Part shown: positions 22,584-32,495 of the stretch, piece after piece
Layout: each line of letters opens with the position of its first letter
How positions within the stretch are numbered: the first letter of the stretch is position 1
NCBI GenBank assembly: GCA_902610255.1
Contig: CACLUX010000006.1
Location: 1-64,000 of the forward strand
Reading direction: 5' to 3'
Length of the DNA stretch: 64,000 nucleotides
From: an uncultured Alphaproteobacteria bacterium
Lineage (GTDB): Bacteria > Pseudomonadota > Alphaproteobacteria > HIMB59
Made by a program: the position numbers and the translations under genes
Notes under the pieces: generated by a model
What the model was told of the DNA's origin: nothing
The model's input: the letters and a program-made list of their open reading frames with translations, nothing else
Databases searched by the model: none

Positions 22584-23036
22584 TTAGTTATTTGAAATAT
22601 AATTATTTAATTCTTTATAATAAGAATTATTTTCTCCAACTAGTTTTTTAAGTAAAGCTAAATTATTTAGGGCATTTTCTTTTTGACCAAGATCTACATA
22701 CATCTCTCCTTGGTATTCGATAGCACCTAAGTGCTCTGGGTCTAATTCAAGAGCTTTTTTGTAATATTTTGCTGCATTATCAAAGTCTTCACTTTTTCTG
22801 TAAGCAAAACCTAACTCATTATAAACATCAGCTTTAGTAAAATCTGTTGAACTAGCAGTTGTAAGAGTCTTCAGCTTTCTTATTGCCTTATCATAATCTT
22901 TGCTTCTTATTAGCTTAATTGCTGACTTATAATCTTTTCCATAATTAGTTTTAGCACTATCATCGGAGCTAGATCCAGCAGCGAAAAGGCTAGTAATAAA
23001 AAGAGAGAATATGACTGTTAGTATTTTTATTTTCAT
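22584..23036 (-). CDS. Secreted tetratricopeptide-repeat protein
   Basis: A 150-residue protein with a signal peptide at 1-20 (MKIKILTVIFSLFITSLFAA), so probably periplasmic. After a Ser/Asp-rich stretch come TPR-like helices: YKSAIKLIRSKDYDKAIRKL, then DVYNELGFAYRKSEDFDNAAKYYKKALELDPEH, a textbook TPR, and a third unit with YVDLGQKENALNNL. TPRs mediate protein contacts; the partner is unknown. It follows rpsD with a 60-base gap and ends at the terminator. Confidence 0.85.
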   Translation of the reverse strand: MKIKILTVIFSLFITSLFAAGSSSDDSAKTNYGKDYKSAIKLIRSKDYDKAIRKLKTLTTASSTDFTKADVYNELGFAYRKSEDFDNAAKYYKKALELDPEHLGAIEYQGEMYVDLGQKENALNNLALLKKLVGENNSYYKELNNYISNN

Positions 23037-23095
23037 AAATATCTTTTCGAAATTTATGCGCTGTTAGATTAATTGAACAGATTATTAACTATTGA

Positions 23096-23713
23096 TTATC
23101 TAGAGTAGAATTCAACGACTAAATTTGGTTCCATTTGAACAGGGTAAGGAACATCTGTCAATTGAGGTCCTCTAACAAATTTACCAAGACATTTTGATAT
23201 TTCTAGTTGTAAATACTCAGGAACATCTCTTTCATTAGAGCTTAATGTTTGAATTATCATTGGAATATTCTGGCTAGTTTGTTGAAGGGATATTTCATCA
23301 CCATCATTAACCTGATAAGATTTTTTATTTACTACTTTACCGTTTACCAAAACATGCCCGTGATTTACTAGTTGTCTTGCGGAAAATACAGTTGGAGCAA
23401 ACTTTAGTCTAAACACAACAGCATCTAATCTTCGTTCTAAAAGTTCAATTAGAATTTGACTAGTATCGCCTTTTTTTCTAGAAGCTGCTTGATAAATTTT
23501 TAAAAATTGCTTCTCAGTAATATCGCCATAGTATTTTTTGAGCTTTTGTTTAGCTGCTAATTGAACTCCAAAATCAGAAGGTTTTCTTCTTCTTGCTTGA
23601 CCATGTTGGCCAGGACCGTAGGGTCTTCTATTAAAAGGACTTTTAGGTCTACCCCATAAATTTAGGCCTAGTCTTCTATCAATTTTATGTTTTGACGATA
23701 GTCTTTTTGTCAT
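23096..23713 (-). CDS. rpsD: 30S ribosomal protein S4
   Basis: Primary 16S rRNA-binding protein of the small subunit. The 205-residue sequence has the S4 N-terminal region ([20 protein letters not shown]), [20 protein letters not shown], and the S4 RNA-binding domain [30 protein letters not shown] near 90-130. The end VVEFYSR is typical. It stands alone behind trmJ, not in the alpha operon of ribosomal proteins, as is common in alphaproteobacteria. Confidence 0.98.
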   Translation of the reverse strand: MTKRLSSKHKIDRRLGLNLWGRPKSPFNRRPYGPGQHGQARRRKPSDFGVQLAAKQKLKKYYGDITEKQFLKIYQAASRKKGDTSQILIELLERRLDAVVFRLKFAPTVFSARQLVNHGHVLVNGKVVNKKSYQVNDGDEISLQQTSQNIPMIIQTLSSNERDVPEYLQLEISKCLGKFVRGPQLTDVPYPVQMEPNLVVEFYSR

Positions 23714-23752
23714 GAATTGGTGATTTATATAGATTTAGCCTTTTAAGTCAAT

Positions 23753-24442
23753 TTATTTTGTAATAAATTTTAAAATTCCATAGGCTGTTTTTATTTGTTT
23801 TTGGTCTATTTTTGATGTTTTTAAAAAATTTCTTAAAGATATTTCTAAATTATCTCTTTTGGATGAGATTGATGTAAATTTTCTTTTTTCTAGTATTTTC
23901 ATCAGAAATAATAAAAATTTTTCAATATCTTTTGAGCTTGCAGGAGAATTTTCAAAAGTTGGATTAATATTAGATAGAGATATTTGACTCAATTCATAAG
24001 CAATTAAAGCTACAGTATGAGATAAATTGAGCGAACTCTTGTTGTATGTAGGTAGAGACAATAGAAAATTAGCATGCGATATCTCCTTATTGGACAATCC
24101 ATTATTTTCTTGACCAAACAAAATTGATATTTTTTTCGATTTTAGTTTAGATATTTCATTTACTTTTATTGGAGGTATGTGAAATTCTCTTTTTCTAACT
24201 GTCGTTGCAATTAAGATATCACTACCTTTGATAGCTTCTGGTATTGATTGATATACTTTAACTTTTTTAACTAAGGATGAAAAATGCTTTGCAGATTTTA
24301 TTCCCTTATCATTAGGCCAAATTTTTCTTGGACTTACTAAGGATAAATTCTCAAAACCAAAACATCCTATTGATCTTAGAGACATGCCAACATTTTCAGA
24401 TAACTGGGGTTTGTTTAATATAAATTGAATTGTTTTTTTCAA
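23753..24442 (-). CDS. trmJ: tRNA/rRNA 2'-O-methyltransferase, TrmJ-like (SPOUT family)
   Basis: Likely methylates the ribose of residue 32 in tRNAs. The start IQFILNKPQLSENVGMSLRSIGCFGF is the TrmJ/TrmH N-terminal block, and the knot motifs ISILFGQENNGLSNKE and LPTYNKSSLNLSHTVALIAYE are those of the SPOUT TrmH class. At 229 residues the length is right. The exact target (Cm32/Um32) is inferred from the family. It overlaps cimA by 4 bases. Confidence 0.85.
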   Translation of the reverse strand: MKKTIQFILNKPQLSENVGMSLRSIGCFGFENLSLVSPRKIWPNDKGIKSAKHFSSLVKKVKVYQSIPEAIKGSDILIATTVRKREFHIPPIKVNEISKLKSKKISILFGQENNGLSNKEISHANFLLSLPTYNKSSLNLSHTVALIAYELSQISLSNINPTFENSPASSKDIEKFLLFLMKILEKRKFTSISSKRDNLEISLRNFLKTSKIDQKQIKTAYGILKFITK

Positions 24443-26031
24443 GAGGACTTAATTAATTTATAAATTAAACTCTCTCTAAGGGCGTTATAAGACGCATCAA
24501 TTATATTAGTAGAGACACCTACTGTTGTCCAAATGGATCCTTTTTGATCCTTTGTCTCGATAAGAACACGAACTATTGCATCTGTTCCTTTTTCTGAGGA
24601 TAAAATTCTTACCTTAAAATCAGTTAATTCTAAATCCTCTAAAGCAGGGTAAAAGCCCATTAATGATTTTCTTAAAGCTTTGTCCAAAGCATTTACTGGA
24701 CCATTTCCTACTTCTACATTCATGTATTCTTTTTTTTCAACTTCTATCCTTACAGTTGCTTCAGACTCAGTTACTAATTCTCCTTTAGCATTCCATCTTC
24801 TATCATCAATAACTTTAAATCTTTTTAATTCAAAGTACTCTGGGATACCGAAAAGAGTTTGTCTAGCTAGTATCTCAAAACTCGCAATTGCCTGATCGTA
24901 AGCATAACCATTGAATTCTCTCTCTTTTACTTTTTGGAGTAAAAAATCTAATTTATCTGAATGATCATCTGGGTTAATACCAACAGTATTTAAAAGAGAT
25001 ATGATATTAGATCGGCCAGATTGATCAGAAATTACAACTTTTCTAGTATTACCTACTATTTCTGGGTCTATATGTTCATATGTTTTAGGGTCTTTGTTAA
25101 TTGCTGAAACATGCAAACCTCCTTTATGTGAAAAGGCATTTTCACCAACATAGGCTTGTTGATTATTTGGCATACGATTTAAAATTTCATCTAAAAGCAA
25201 TGAGGTTTTCTTTAAGGCTGATAATTTTTCTTTAGGAATACTAGTTTCAAATTTTGTTTTCAAAATTATTGAGGGAATAAGAGATACTAAATTAGCATTT
25301 CCACACCTTTCTCCTAATCCATTAATTGTGCCTTGAATTTGTCTCACTCCCGCTCGAACAGCAGCCAGTGAGTTAGCAACTGCATTTTCTGTATCATTAT
25401 GCGCATGGATGCCCAGTTTTTCACCTGGTATATATTTTGTTACTTCTTGAACAATTGTCTCTACTTCATTTGGCAGAGTTCCACCATTAGTATCACACAA
25501 TACTATCCACCTAGCTCCATTATTTAAAGCCTCAGTTAAACAATCTAATGCAAATTTAGGATCTGATTTATATCCATCAAAAAAATGCTCAGCATCATAC
25601 ATTGCCTCTAAACCCTTTTCATTGATATGAGCGATACTTTCACCAATCATTTTTAGGTTATCAGATTTTGAAATGCCTAAAGCCTTTTCGACCTGATATG
25701 AAGATGATTTCCCAACAATGCAAATATGTTTTACATTTGTATTAATTAAAGTATTTAGACCTGGATCGTTTGAAACACTTGTATTAGGTCTTCTAGTCAT
25801 TCCAAAAGCAACCAAACTAGAATTTTTAAAATTTGTTGTAGAATTAAAAAAACTATCATCAGTTGGATTTGACCCTGGCCAACCACCCTCAATATAATCT
25901 AAACCTAATTCATCGAGAGCATTAGAGAATTTGATTTTATCATCTACAGTAAAATCAACACCGGTAGTTTGTTGACCATCTCTTAATGTAGTGTCAAAAA
26001 AATAAATTTTATTTTCTAGTTTTTCTTCCAT
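24439..26031 (-). CDS. cimA: (R)-citramalate synthase
   Basis: Condenses acetyl-CoA and pyruvate to citramalate, the threonine-independent entry into isoleucine synthesis. The 530-residue protein has a TIM-barrel start FFDTTLRDGQQTTGVDFTVDDK with DYIEGGWPGSNPTDD, which marks the CimA subgroup rather than LeuA. HAHNDTENAVANSLAAVRAG holds metal-binding His residues, and a LeuA-type allosteric domain fills the last 150 residues or so. It overlaps cysS by 16 bases and trmJ by 4. Confidence 0.9.
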   Translation of the reverse strand: MEEKLENKIYFFDTTLRDGQQTTGVDFTVDDKIKFSNALDELGLDYIEGGWPGSNPTDDSFFNSTTNFKNSSLVAFGMTRRPNTSVSNDPGLNTLINTNVKHICIVGKSSSYQVEKALGISKSDNLKMIGESIAHINEKGLEAMYDAEHFFDGYKSDPKFALDCLTEALNNGARWIVLCDTNGGTLPNEVETIVQEVTKYIPGEKLGIHAHNDTENAVANSLAAVRAGVRQIQGTINGLGERCGNANLVSLIPSIILKTKFETSIPKEKLSALKKTSLLLDEILNRMPNNQQAYVGENAFSHKGGLHVSAINKDPKTYEHIDPEIVGNTRKVVISDQSGRSNIISLLNTVGINPDDHSDKLDFLLQKVKEREFNGYAYDQAIASFEILARQTLFGIPEYFELKRFKVIDDRRWNAKGELVTESEATVRIEVEKKEYMNVEVGNGPVNALDKALRKSLMGFYPALEDLELTDFKVRILSSEKGTDAIVRVLIETKDQKGSIWTTVGVSTNIIDASYNALRESLIYKLIKSS

Positions 26032-27350
26032 GTTGTGCCATTTATGGTGTCTTCTAAAACGATCCCTTGTTTAAATAACTCATCTCTAATTTTATCTGCT
26101 AGTTCAAAGTCTTTATTTTTTTTAGCCTCTTGTCGGCGAGATATCATATTTTCAATAAATTCTTTATCAAGGTTTAAATCTGTTTTATTAAAACTAGGAT
26201 TTAATCCTAATAAGCTTAAACCATTATTAAAATGAGCTAATAAATCATCATTATTCTTGTCTTTTTTAATGTTAGCTATTATTTGCTGTAATCTCATCAG
26301 TGCTTTTGGGGTATTTAGGTCATCTAAAAGTGCATTAACAAATTCTGAGTCTAATTCTTTGCTATTAACCTCTTTAATATGTTCTCTCCACTTGTTAATG
26401 ATGTTTTCACTATAACTTATAAGATCGTTTGAAAAATCAAGTGGTTGACGATAATGAGTAGTCAGTAGTGAATATTTGAGAACAGCAGGATCGTGTTTAG
26501 ATAATAAATCATTAACAATTGAGGTATTTCCTAAAGATTTTGACATTTTTTCACCCTTAAAATTTATAAATCCATTATGGAGCCAAAAGTTCGACATTTT
26601 TTTATCATGACAACATGTTGACTGAGCAATTTCATTCTCGTGATGTGGAAAAATAAGATCAATACCGCCCGCATGGATATCAATGGTTTCTCCAAGTAAT
26701 TCTGAAATCATAGCTGAACACTCTATGTGCCATCCAGGTCTACCATTACCCCATGGGCTATCCCAATGAGGTTCATTTGTTTTTGATGGTTTCCAAAGGA
26801 CAAAATCTTCTGGATTTTTTTTGTAATCGGCAACTTCTACTCTTGCACCAGATATTATGTCTTTTAATGAGAACTTAGAGAGAGAACCATAACCCTTAAA
26901 TTTCTTTGCTTCAAATAAAACATGTCCTTCAGATACATAAGCATATTTTTTTTCAATAAGAGATGTAATCATCTCAATCATTTTTGAAATATAATCTGTA
27001 GCTTTTGGTTCATGTGTTGGAGATAATATTGATAAAGAATTTAGATTTTGTTGATATATTTTTTGAGTAGAATTAACCAACTCATCTGTTGATATTTTAA
27101 GTTCATTGGCTTTATCTATAATTTTATCATCAATGTCTGTTATATTTCTGACGTAACGTACACTATCCTCTCCAAAAATTAGTCTTAGGACTCTAAATAA
27201 GATATCAAAAACTATAATCGGTCTGAAGTTTCCTATGTGTGGATTACTGTAAAGGGTGGGTCCACAAGCATACATCTTAACTGCAGATGAGTTAATAGGT
27301 ATAAGTTTTTCTTTTTTTTTGGTTAAAGTGTTAAAAAGATTAATATTCAT
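26016..27350 (-). CDS. cysS: Cysteinyl-tRNA synthetase
   Basis: Class I synthetase for tRNA-Cys. The HIGH motif is HIGN in CGPTLYSNPHIGNFRP, with one zinc-ligand Cys just before it (YACGPT). The other ligands lie in GWHIECSAM and FPHHENEIAQS, and KMSKSLGNTS is the second signature. At 444 residues it is close to normal. It lies between gltX and cimA with short overlaps at both ends. Confidence 0.97.
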   Translation of the reverse strand: MNINLFNTLTKKKEKLIPINSSAVKMYACGPTLYSNPHIGNFRPIIVFDILFRVLRLIFGEDSVRYVRNITDIDDKIIDKANELKISTDELVNSTQKIYQQNLNSLSILSPTHEPKATDYISKMIEMITSLIEKKYAYVSEGHVLFEAKKFKGYGSLSKFSLKDIISGARVEVADYKKNPEDFVLWKPSKTNEPHWDSPWGNGRPGWHIECSAMISELLGETIDIHAGGIDLIFPHHENEIAQSTCCHDKKMSNFWLHNGFINFKGEKMSKSLGNTSIVNDLLSKHDPAVLKYSLLTTHYRQPLDFSNDLISYSENIINKWREHIKEVNSKELDSEFVNALLDDLNTPKALMRLQQIIANIKKDKNNDDLLAHFNNGLSLLGLNPSFNKTDLNLDKEFIENMISRRQEAKKNKDFELADKIRDELFKQGIVLEDTINGTTWKKN

Positions 27351-28671
27351 TTAAAATTTTTTTTAAACCTTCGTGGCCAAAATAATTATATAGGTCTTTA
27401 ACAGATGGGCCATTTTGATTGCCTGTAAGTATATAACGTGTATTAGTAAATATTTCTTTTTTTGATAGTGATTTATCAATGTTCATTAAGTAATTGACAT
27501 ATTCATCAAAACTAAAATTTGAAATACCATTCAAATTTTTAGTCAAAAGTTTGATAAAGTCACCTGAGGGTTGAATTTTAATTTCTCTTCTATTAATAAT
27601 ATTCCATAAATTTTTTATATCTTCATACTTTTCAACATTTTCTTTAATAAGTTCCCACTCAGCTTCAGTTAAAGCTAACTCTTCTAGCTCAGGGAATTCA
27701 TTATTTAAACCTTTTAAATTCATTGATCTTAATGAATTTTTTTGAAAAAAGTCGATTTTATGAATATCAATTTTTGGTAAGTTTTTAGAAATATCCTCTA
27801 AGTTAAAATCTCTAAAATTATTCTCTAAAATGGTCTCAAAATCATAATCTGAGTTTAAACCAAGTGAATATAAATAAGATAGAATACTGTTAACTGTATA
27901 TCCACTGTTTCTGAATTGCTTAAGTGAAATTGAGTCCAAATTTCTCTTACTTAGTTTTGTTCCATCCTCATTAAGCATTAATGGATTGTGACCTAATGAA
28001 GGTAAATCAGAATTTAAACATTTAAATAATTCTAAATGAATTGCTGAATTAGTTAAGTGGTCTTCGCCTCTAATAATGTGAGATATTTTCATATCTATAT
28101 CATCGACGACACTTGGAAAATGGTAGAGGTAGCTACCATCAGCCCTCCTTAAAACAGGATCTGATTGAGAAGCTAGATCTACTTCGGTCTCTCCTTTTAC
28201 TAAATCATTCCATTTAATTTTAGTCTGTGAAAGCTTAAATCTCCAATAAGGCTGATTACCATTAATTATTTTTTTTTCAACTTCTTCTTTAGATAAATTT
28301 AATGAGGATCTATCGTAGATTGGAGGTTTTCCTGCTTTTAACTGCAACTTTTTTTTTATATCTAAATCCTCACTTGACTCAAAACATGGGTAAACAAATT
28401 TTAAAGAAATTAATTGATCGAAAAGTTCATTATATCTCTCAATTCTTTTGCTTTGATAAAAAGTTTCATCATATTTTATTTTTAACCAATCAAGATCTGA
28501 TGCTATGGACTCTACATATTCATCTTTGCTTCTCTCTTGGTCAGTGTCGTCATATCTAAGAATAAATTTACCATTATTTTTTTTTGAATATGCCCAATTT
28601 AAAAAGCAAGATCTCATATTTCCTAAGTGCAGGTGACCAGTTGGGCTCGGGGCAAAACGTGTAATTATCAT
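27340..28671 (-). CDS. gltX: Glutamyl-tRNA synthetase
   Basis: Class I synthetase. It begins IITRFAPSPTGHLHLGNMRSC (the HIGH motif is HLGN) and carries KLSKRNLDS as the KMSKS motif. The middle has HIIRGEDHLTNSAIHLELF. At 443 residues it is slightly shorter than the 470 or so usual, the C-terminal anticodon-binding part being compact. Some alphaproteobacteria have two GltX copies, one of which can act on tRNA-Gln; only this one is visible here. It overlaps pncB and cysS. Confidence 0.96.
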   Translation of the reverse strand: MIITRFAPSPTGHLHLGNMRSCFLNWAYSKKNNGKFILRYDDTDQERSKDEYVESIASDLDWLKIKYDETFYQSKRIERYNELFDQLISLKFVYPCFESSEDLDIKKKLQLKAGKPPIYDRSSLNLSKEEVEKKIINGNQPYWRFKLSQTKIKWNDLVKGETEVDLASQSDPVLRRADGSYLYHFPSVVDDIDMKISHIIRGEDHLTNSAIHLELFKCLNSDLPSLGHNPLMLNEDGTKLSKRNLDSISLKQFRNSGYTVNSILSYLYSLGLNSDYDFETILENNFRDFNLEDISKNLPKIDIHKIDFFQKNSLRSMNLKGLNNEFPELEELALTEAEWELIKENVEKYEDIKNLWNIINRREIKIQPSGDFIKLLTKNLNGISNFSFDEYVNYLMNIDKSLSKKEIFTNTRYILTGNQNGPSVKDLYNYFGHEGLKKILNEY

Positions 28672-29795
28672 TTAACTTTTTTTAAGAGGTATTCTCTTGA
28701 AACTTTTACTCTAGAAGAATTACCATATTTTATAATATCAGCAGTTGCATATGTTTCTGACCACTTTTCTGGTAGATAACTTCCAGTTCCTATGAGATCT
28801 ATTGGAGCTTTGGCTAAAGACATTGCCTTGCATTTCTCATTTGTAAATCCGCTAGATGCAATAATTTTTACTTTTTTAAAACCAAAATTATCAAGTTGTG
28901 CTCTCAAATACCACAAAGATGCAGCAGAGACTCCAGGCCCAACTAAGTGTTTTAACTCTTTGTCAGATCTGTATTCTTTGATTGAACCTGGTGCGTGTTT
29001 TTCTAAGACCTCATATGATTTTGAGGTATCAAGATTCTCAATAAATCTTCCATTTGGGGTATCAAGTCTTATCATTACTTTTCCAGCTTTAGACAACTTA
29101 TCGAAGTGGCTACAAACTTGAATAGAGTCAGTAATTTCCTTACCGAAATAATCAGGCAATACAACTAAATCATCTTTTGGAAATGTTTCATGAAACATTT
29201 TTACTGCCTCAAGAGTAGATCCTGCATATCCTATTAATGCATGTGGCATCGTTCCTAATGCTTTATTAGATTGAAAATAATGTGATGTTGCATCTATCGA
29301 TGTTCCAATAAAGCCTTTAGCTTTTTTTCTTTTTGCTGATTTTGATCCTACTGATGCCGCATATGACATTAATTCAGACATCTCTGTGCCTGCACAATGT
29401 CTTGCATCCATAGCTATAAAGGACGTTTTAGGCAAGTCTAAACACATTTGATATGCATTAGCTGCTGCTATACAAGCTGGACCAATTTTTTGTAAGAGTA
29501 AAGTTTCCAAATCGACTATATGTTTAAAAGAACCCCTAATATAAAGAATTGGTTCTCCAGCACCAAAATGGTCACCCTCTTTGAATGGACTAGAAGTTGA
29601 TACTTTTATTCCTCTGTCTTTTGAAATTTGTTTAATCCAATTTATTGCTAGTTTTAATGCTATAACACCTGGTCTACGAATAAAAACAGCATAAGTAACT
29701 TTAATATCTCCATACTTATGGATAATTTTTTTTGTTTTTAAAAAATAATTATCAGTAAAATTATTAATTAAATTTGAATTTGTTTTTTTATTCAT
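28668..29795 (-). CDS. Nicotinate phosphoribosyltransferase family protein
   Basis: Probably joins nicotinate and PRPP to nicotinate mononucleotide in NAD salvage. The 375-residue protein shows DNYFLKTKKI, KEGDHFGAGEPILYIRGSF, an LETLLLQKIG helix, FIAMDARHCAG (substrate site), GFIGTSIDATSHYF, and late IIASSGFTNEKC and DLIGTGSYLP, which fit the type II PRT fold shared with NadC and PncB. It is shorter than E. coli PncB (about 400) and closer to the compact forms. It overlaps gltX by 4 bases and follows aroG. Nicotinate is inferred as substrate from the family. Confidence 0.83.
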   Translation of the reverse strand: MNKKTNSNLINNFTDNYFLKTKKIIHKYGDIKVTYAVFIRRPGVIALKLAINWIKQISKDRGIKVSTSSPFKEGDHFGAGEPILYIRGSFKHIVDLETLLLQKIGPACIAAANAYQMCLDLPKTSFIAMDARHCAGTEMSELMSYAASVGSKSAKRKKAKGFIGTSIDATSHYFQSNKALGTMPHALIGYAGSTLEAVKMFHETFPKDDLVVLPDYFGKEITDSIQVCSHFDKLSKAGKVMIRLDTPNGRFIENLDTSKSYEVLEKHAPGSIKEYRSDKELKHLVGPGVSAASLWYLRAQLDNFGFKKVKIIASSGFTNEKCKAMSLAKAPIDLIGTGSYLPEKWSETYATADIIKYGNSSRVKVSREYLLKKVK

Positions 29796-29809
29796 TATGA
29801 ATAAGAAAA

Positions 29810-31159
29810 CTAATTCATTTCGCCATTGGACAATAAGTCAGCCAGTAGAAAAGATAGCTCTAATGATTGATTAACATTTAGTCTTGGGTCACAAAACGTA
29901 TGGTATCTATCACCTAAATTTTCATCTTTAATATCATCAGGCCCACCGACACATTCAGTTACATCTAAACCTGTTAATTCAAGGTGAACACCTCCTGCGA
30001 CTGAACCCTCTGATTTATGAATTTCAAAAAAAGACTGAATTTCTTTAAAAATATTCTCAGTAGCTCTAGTTTTATAGCCAGATTTACTTGTAGATGTATT
30101 TCCATGCATAGGATCACATATCCATGTAAGATTAAGACCGAGTTTATTAATTTCTTTCAATAAATCAGGGTATTTTGAATTAATTTTATCTGCTCCCATT
30201 CTAACAATAAGTGTAAGTCTTCCACCTTCATTTTCAGGATTCAGTATCTCAATATTTTTTTTTAAATCATCAATGGTTGTAGATGGACCTACTTTAAGAC
30301 CTAAAGGATTTTTTATACCACTTAAATAGTGTATGTGAGCGCCATTAGGATCTCTAGTTCTATCACCAACCCACAAAAAATGAGAATTTACATTGTACCA
30401 CTCACCTGTAGTGCTATCTATTCTTGTAAAAGCTTGTTCATAAGGTAAAAGAAGTGCTTCATGGCTTGTGTAAAAATCTGTCTCTCTTAGTTCCCTTGTA
30501 TTTTTTTCATTTACACCACAGGCATTCATAAATTTTATACTTTCTGCAATTTTTTCAGATAATTCTTTAAATTTTTTTGTTGTATCAAAGTTATCTGCAA
30601 AATCTAAATTCCATTTATTTAATTGTGTTAAACTAGCAAAACCTCCTTGAGCAAAAGCTCTTAATAAATTTAAAGTTGAAGCTGAATGGTTATAAGCTCT
30701 GATCATTCTTTTAGGGTCTGGTTCTCTAGAGGACTCGTTAAACTCAAATGAATTGATAATATCTCCTCTATAACTAGGAAGCTTTTGACCGTTTTTTTCT
30801 TCAAAGTCTGAGCTTCTTGGTTTAGCAAATTGTCCACCCATTCTCCCTAGTTTAACGACCGGTTTATTAGTGGCAAAAGTCAAAACAACAGACATTTGCA
30901 ATAGTAATTTAAAATTATCTCGAATTGTATTGGGGTTTAATTCCTGAAAGCTCTCAGCACAGTCACCGCCTTGTAAATAAAAGGACTCTCCTTTTTGAAC
31001 TTGATAAATTTGTGATTTTAGAGACCTAGTCTCACCAGCAAATATTAAAGGAGGCATAGAGGATAATTCCTCTATTACAGAGTCTAAATTACCTTGATCA
31101 GCGTAAGCAGGCATTTGCTTTGCTTCAAAGTTTTTCCAACTATCTTTAGTCCATTTCAT
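29810..31159 (-). CDS. 3-deoxy-D-arabino-heptulosonate 7-phosphate synthase, class II
   Basis: First step of aromatic amino-acid synthesis, from phosphoenolpyruvate and erythrose 4-phosphate. At 449 residues it is the plant/actinobacterial class II type. Family blocks are PPLIFAGETRSLK, FYLQGGDCAESFQE, KLGRMGGQFAKPRS, YRGDIINS, HFLWVGDRTRDPNGAH, KVGPS, WICDPMHGNT and GGVHLELTG. The start MKWTKDSWKNFEAKQMP is also typical. It is followed by pncB 14 bases later. Confidence 0.95.
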   Translation of the reverse strand: MKWTKDSWKNFEAKQMPAYADQGNLDSVIEELSSMPPLIFAGETRSLKSQIYQVQKGESFYLQGGDCAESFQELNPNTIRDNFKLLLQMSVVLTFATNKPVVKLGRMGGQFAKPRSSDFEEKNGQKLPSYRGDIINSFEFNESSREPDPKRMIRAYNHSASTLNLLRAFAQGGFASLTQLNKWNLDFADNFDTTKKFKELSEKIAESIKFMNACGVNEKNTRELRETDFYTSHEALLLPYEQAFTRIDSTTGEWYNVNSHFLWVGDRTRDPNGAHIHYLSGIKNPLGLKVGPSTTIDDLKKNIEILNPENEGGRLTLIVRMGADKINSKYPDLLKEINKLGLNLTWICDPMHGNTSTSKSGYKTRATENIFKEIQSFFEIHKSEGSVAGGVHLELTGLDVTECVGGPDDIKDENLGDRYHTFCDPRLNVNQSLELSFLLADLLSNGEMN

Positions 31160-31200
31160 GAGGCAAGGATTATATTGTTAAATGTATTAAATAAAAGTAA

Positions 31201-32478
31201 TTATTGGGTTTTAGATTTAAAAGGCCAAATTTTGGGTAGCTTTAATTTAGGTAATGATGGCTCATAACCTGTTGCATAAAAATTATCTATGCTGGATTGT
31301 TTATTATCTGAATACTTTGAGTCAATATCTTCATGATTGATAATTCCGATATTATCAACGATATCTACAGTGGTGATTAGGCCATGACTGTCTGTAATGT
31401 AGTAGCATTTATCTAAATTTAAATAATCATATGAGCTTTTACCGATTTGATAAGAATTTTTATCAGAACCATCAGATAGAAAAATAAAATTTTTTATGTT
31501 TTTTATTTTATATTTGTTTGAAAGTATGTATGTATCGTCATCCTTGAGTATCTCATGAATATACTTTTTATTACTTAATTTTAAATTAGGGAAAAAAGTT
31601 CCTTTTGATAAGTAACTAGGATATTGATTGTCATCAATAATATTAGAGAAGAAATTATTTTGTTTGTTAAAATTATTATTAATTTCTAATACTTGATTAG
31701 AAAATATGTAAGATTTATTAAACCTGAGTAAAAATTTAAATATGAATAAAGATATAAACTTAGGGAAAAAATTATAAAAATTAAAAAAAAGAATATTAAT
31801 ATAGTAATTGCTATTATTGCTGGAATTATACGTATTCTTATTGTCTAAAGTATTTAAACTTAAAAGATTAACTATTTCATAACATATTCCCAAATAAGAT
31901 TTATTTTTGATTATAATCTCTTTGGTATTATTATTTTTAGAGTAATTAATAGATAAACTAGTTGGAACTTTGATTTTAATAAGATCACTCTCTTGAATTT
32001 TTTTATTAGCAATTTTCTTAATATATTTTTTTAAAAGGGATATATTCTCAGAAAAAAAGTGTATTGTGCTGCTATTTGGAAAAACAATATTAATTTTTTT
32101 AAATTTTAAATTAGTAAAAATTGATGAGCAGTATTTGTGTTGAATCTCATTAATTTCAAATCTATAAAAAATTTTATAATCTGTTGTTTCGATTTTAATA
32201 TCTGGATTATTATCTTTAACATTGTAGCCATTATCATTAATTAAATAAGATATTTGTTCTCCTGTAATTGGTTCTCTTGTAAATAACTTAGATTTATTGA
32301 TTATTCCATATGTGTCTAAAGGCACTGAATTAAGTGTATTTGATTTCAATTTATCCTCAGGAAAAAAAATAGTTTGTTTAAAATTATTTTTTTCGATATT
32401 TGTAGAAAGCTGTGGTTTGATACCAAACCGAGCGTCAATCACACTAGCTAAAATCTCATTATCAACTTCGATATTCAT
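31201..32478 (-). CDS. Unrecognised 425-residue Asn/Lys/Ile-rich protein
   Basis: I do not recognise this protein. It is flanked by glmS (17-base gap) and the class II DAHP synthase (41-base gap), in the same direction, so it is probably co-transcribed. No signal peptide is seen. The composition is extreme (Asn, Lys, Ile, Ser, Tyr, Phe). A hydrophobic aromatic block (FFNFYNFFPKFISLFIFKFL) near residue 235 could touch a membrane. The last 25 residues switch to a Pro/Lys tail (LPKLKLPKIWPFKSKTQ). The frame is open throughout and its composition resembles its neighbours', so I take it as a real, fast-evolving gene. Confidence 0.65.
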   Translation of the reverse strand: MNIEVDNEILASVIDARFGIKPQLSTNIEKNNFKQTIFFPEDKLKSNTLNSVPLDTYGIINKSKLFTREPITGEQISYLINDNGYNVKDNNPDIKIETTDYKIFYRFEINEIQHKYCSSIFTNLKFKKINIVFPNSSTIHFFSENISLLKKYIKKIANKKIQESDLIKIKVPTSLSINYSKNNNTKEIIIKNKSYLGICYEIVNLLSLNTLDNKNTYNSSNNSNYYINILFFNFYNFFPKFISLFIFKFLLRFNKSYIFSNQVLEINNNFNKQNNFFSNIIDDNQYPSYLSKGTFFPNLKLSNKKYIHEILKDDDTYILSNKYKIKNIKNFIFLSDGSDKNSYQIGKSSYDYLNLDKCYYITDSHGLITTVDIVDNIGIINHEDIDSKYSDNKQSSIDNFYATGYEPSLPKLKLPKIWPFKSKTQ

Positions 32479-32495
32479 ATTAAATAGTATTCAAT

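Noticed and set aside
28302-28559. 85-codon plus-strand frame inside gltX
   Set aside because: It is antisense to a well-supported synthetase gene, with no ribosome site or recognisable domain.
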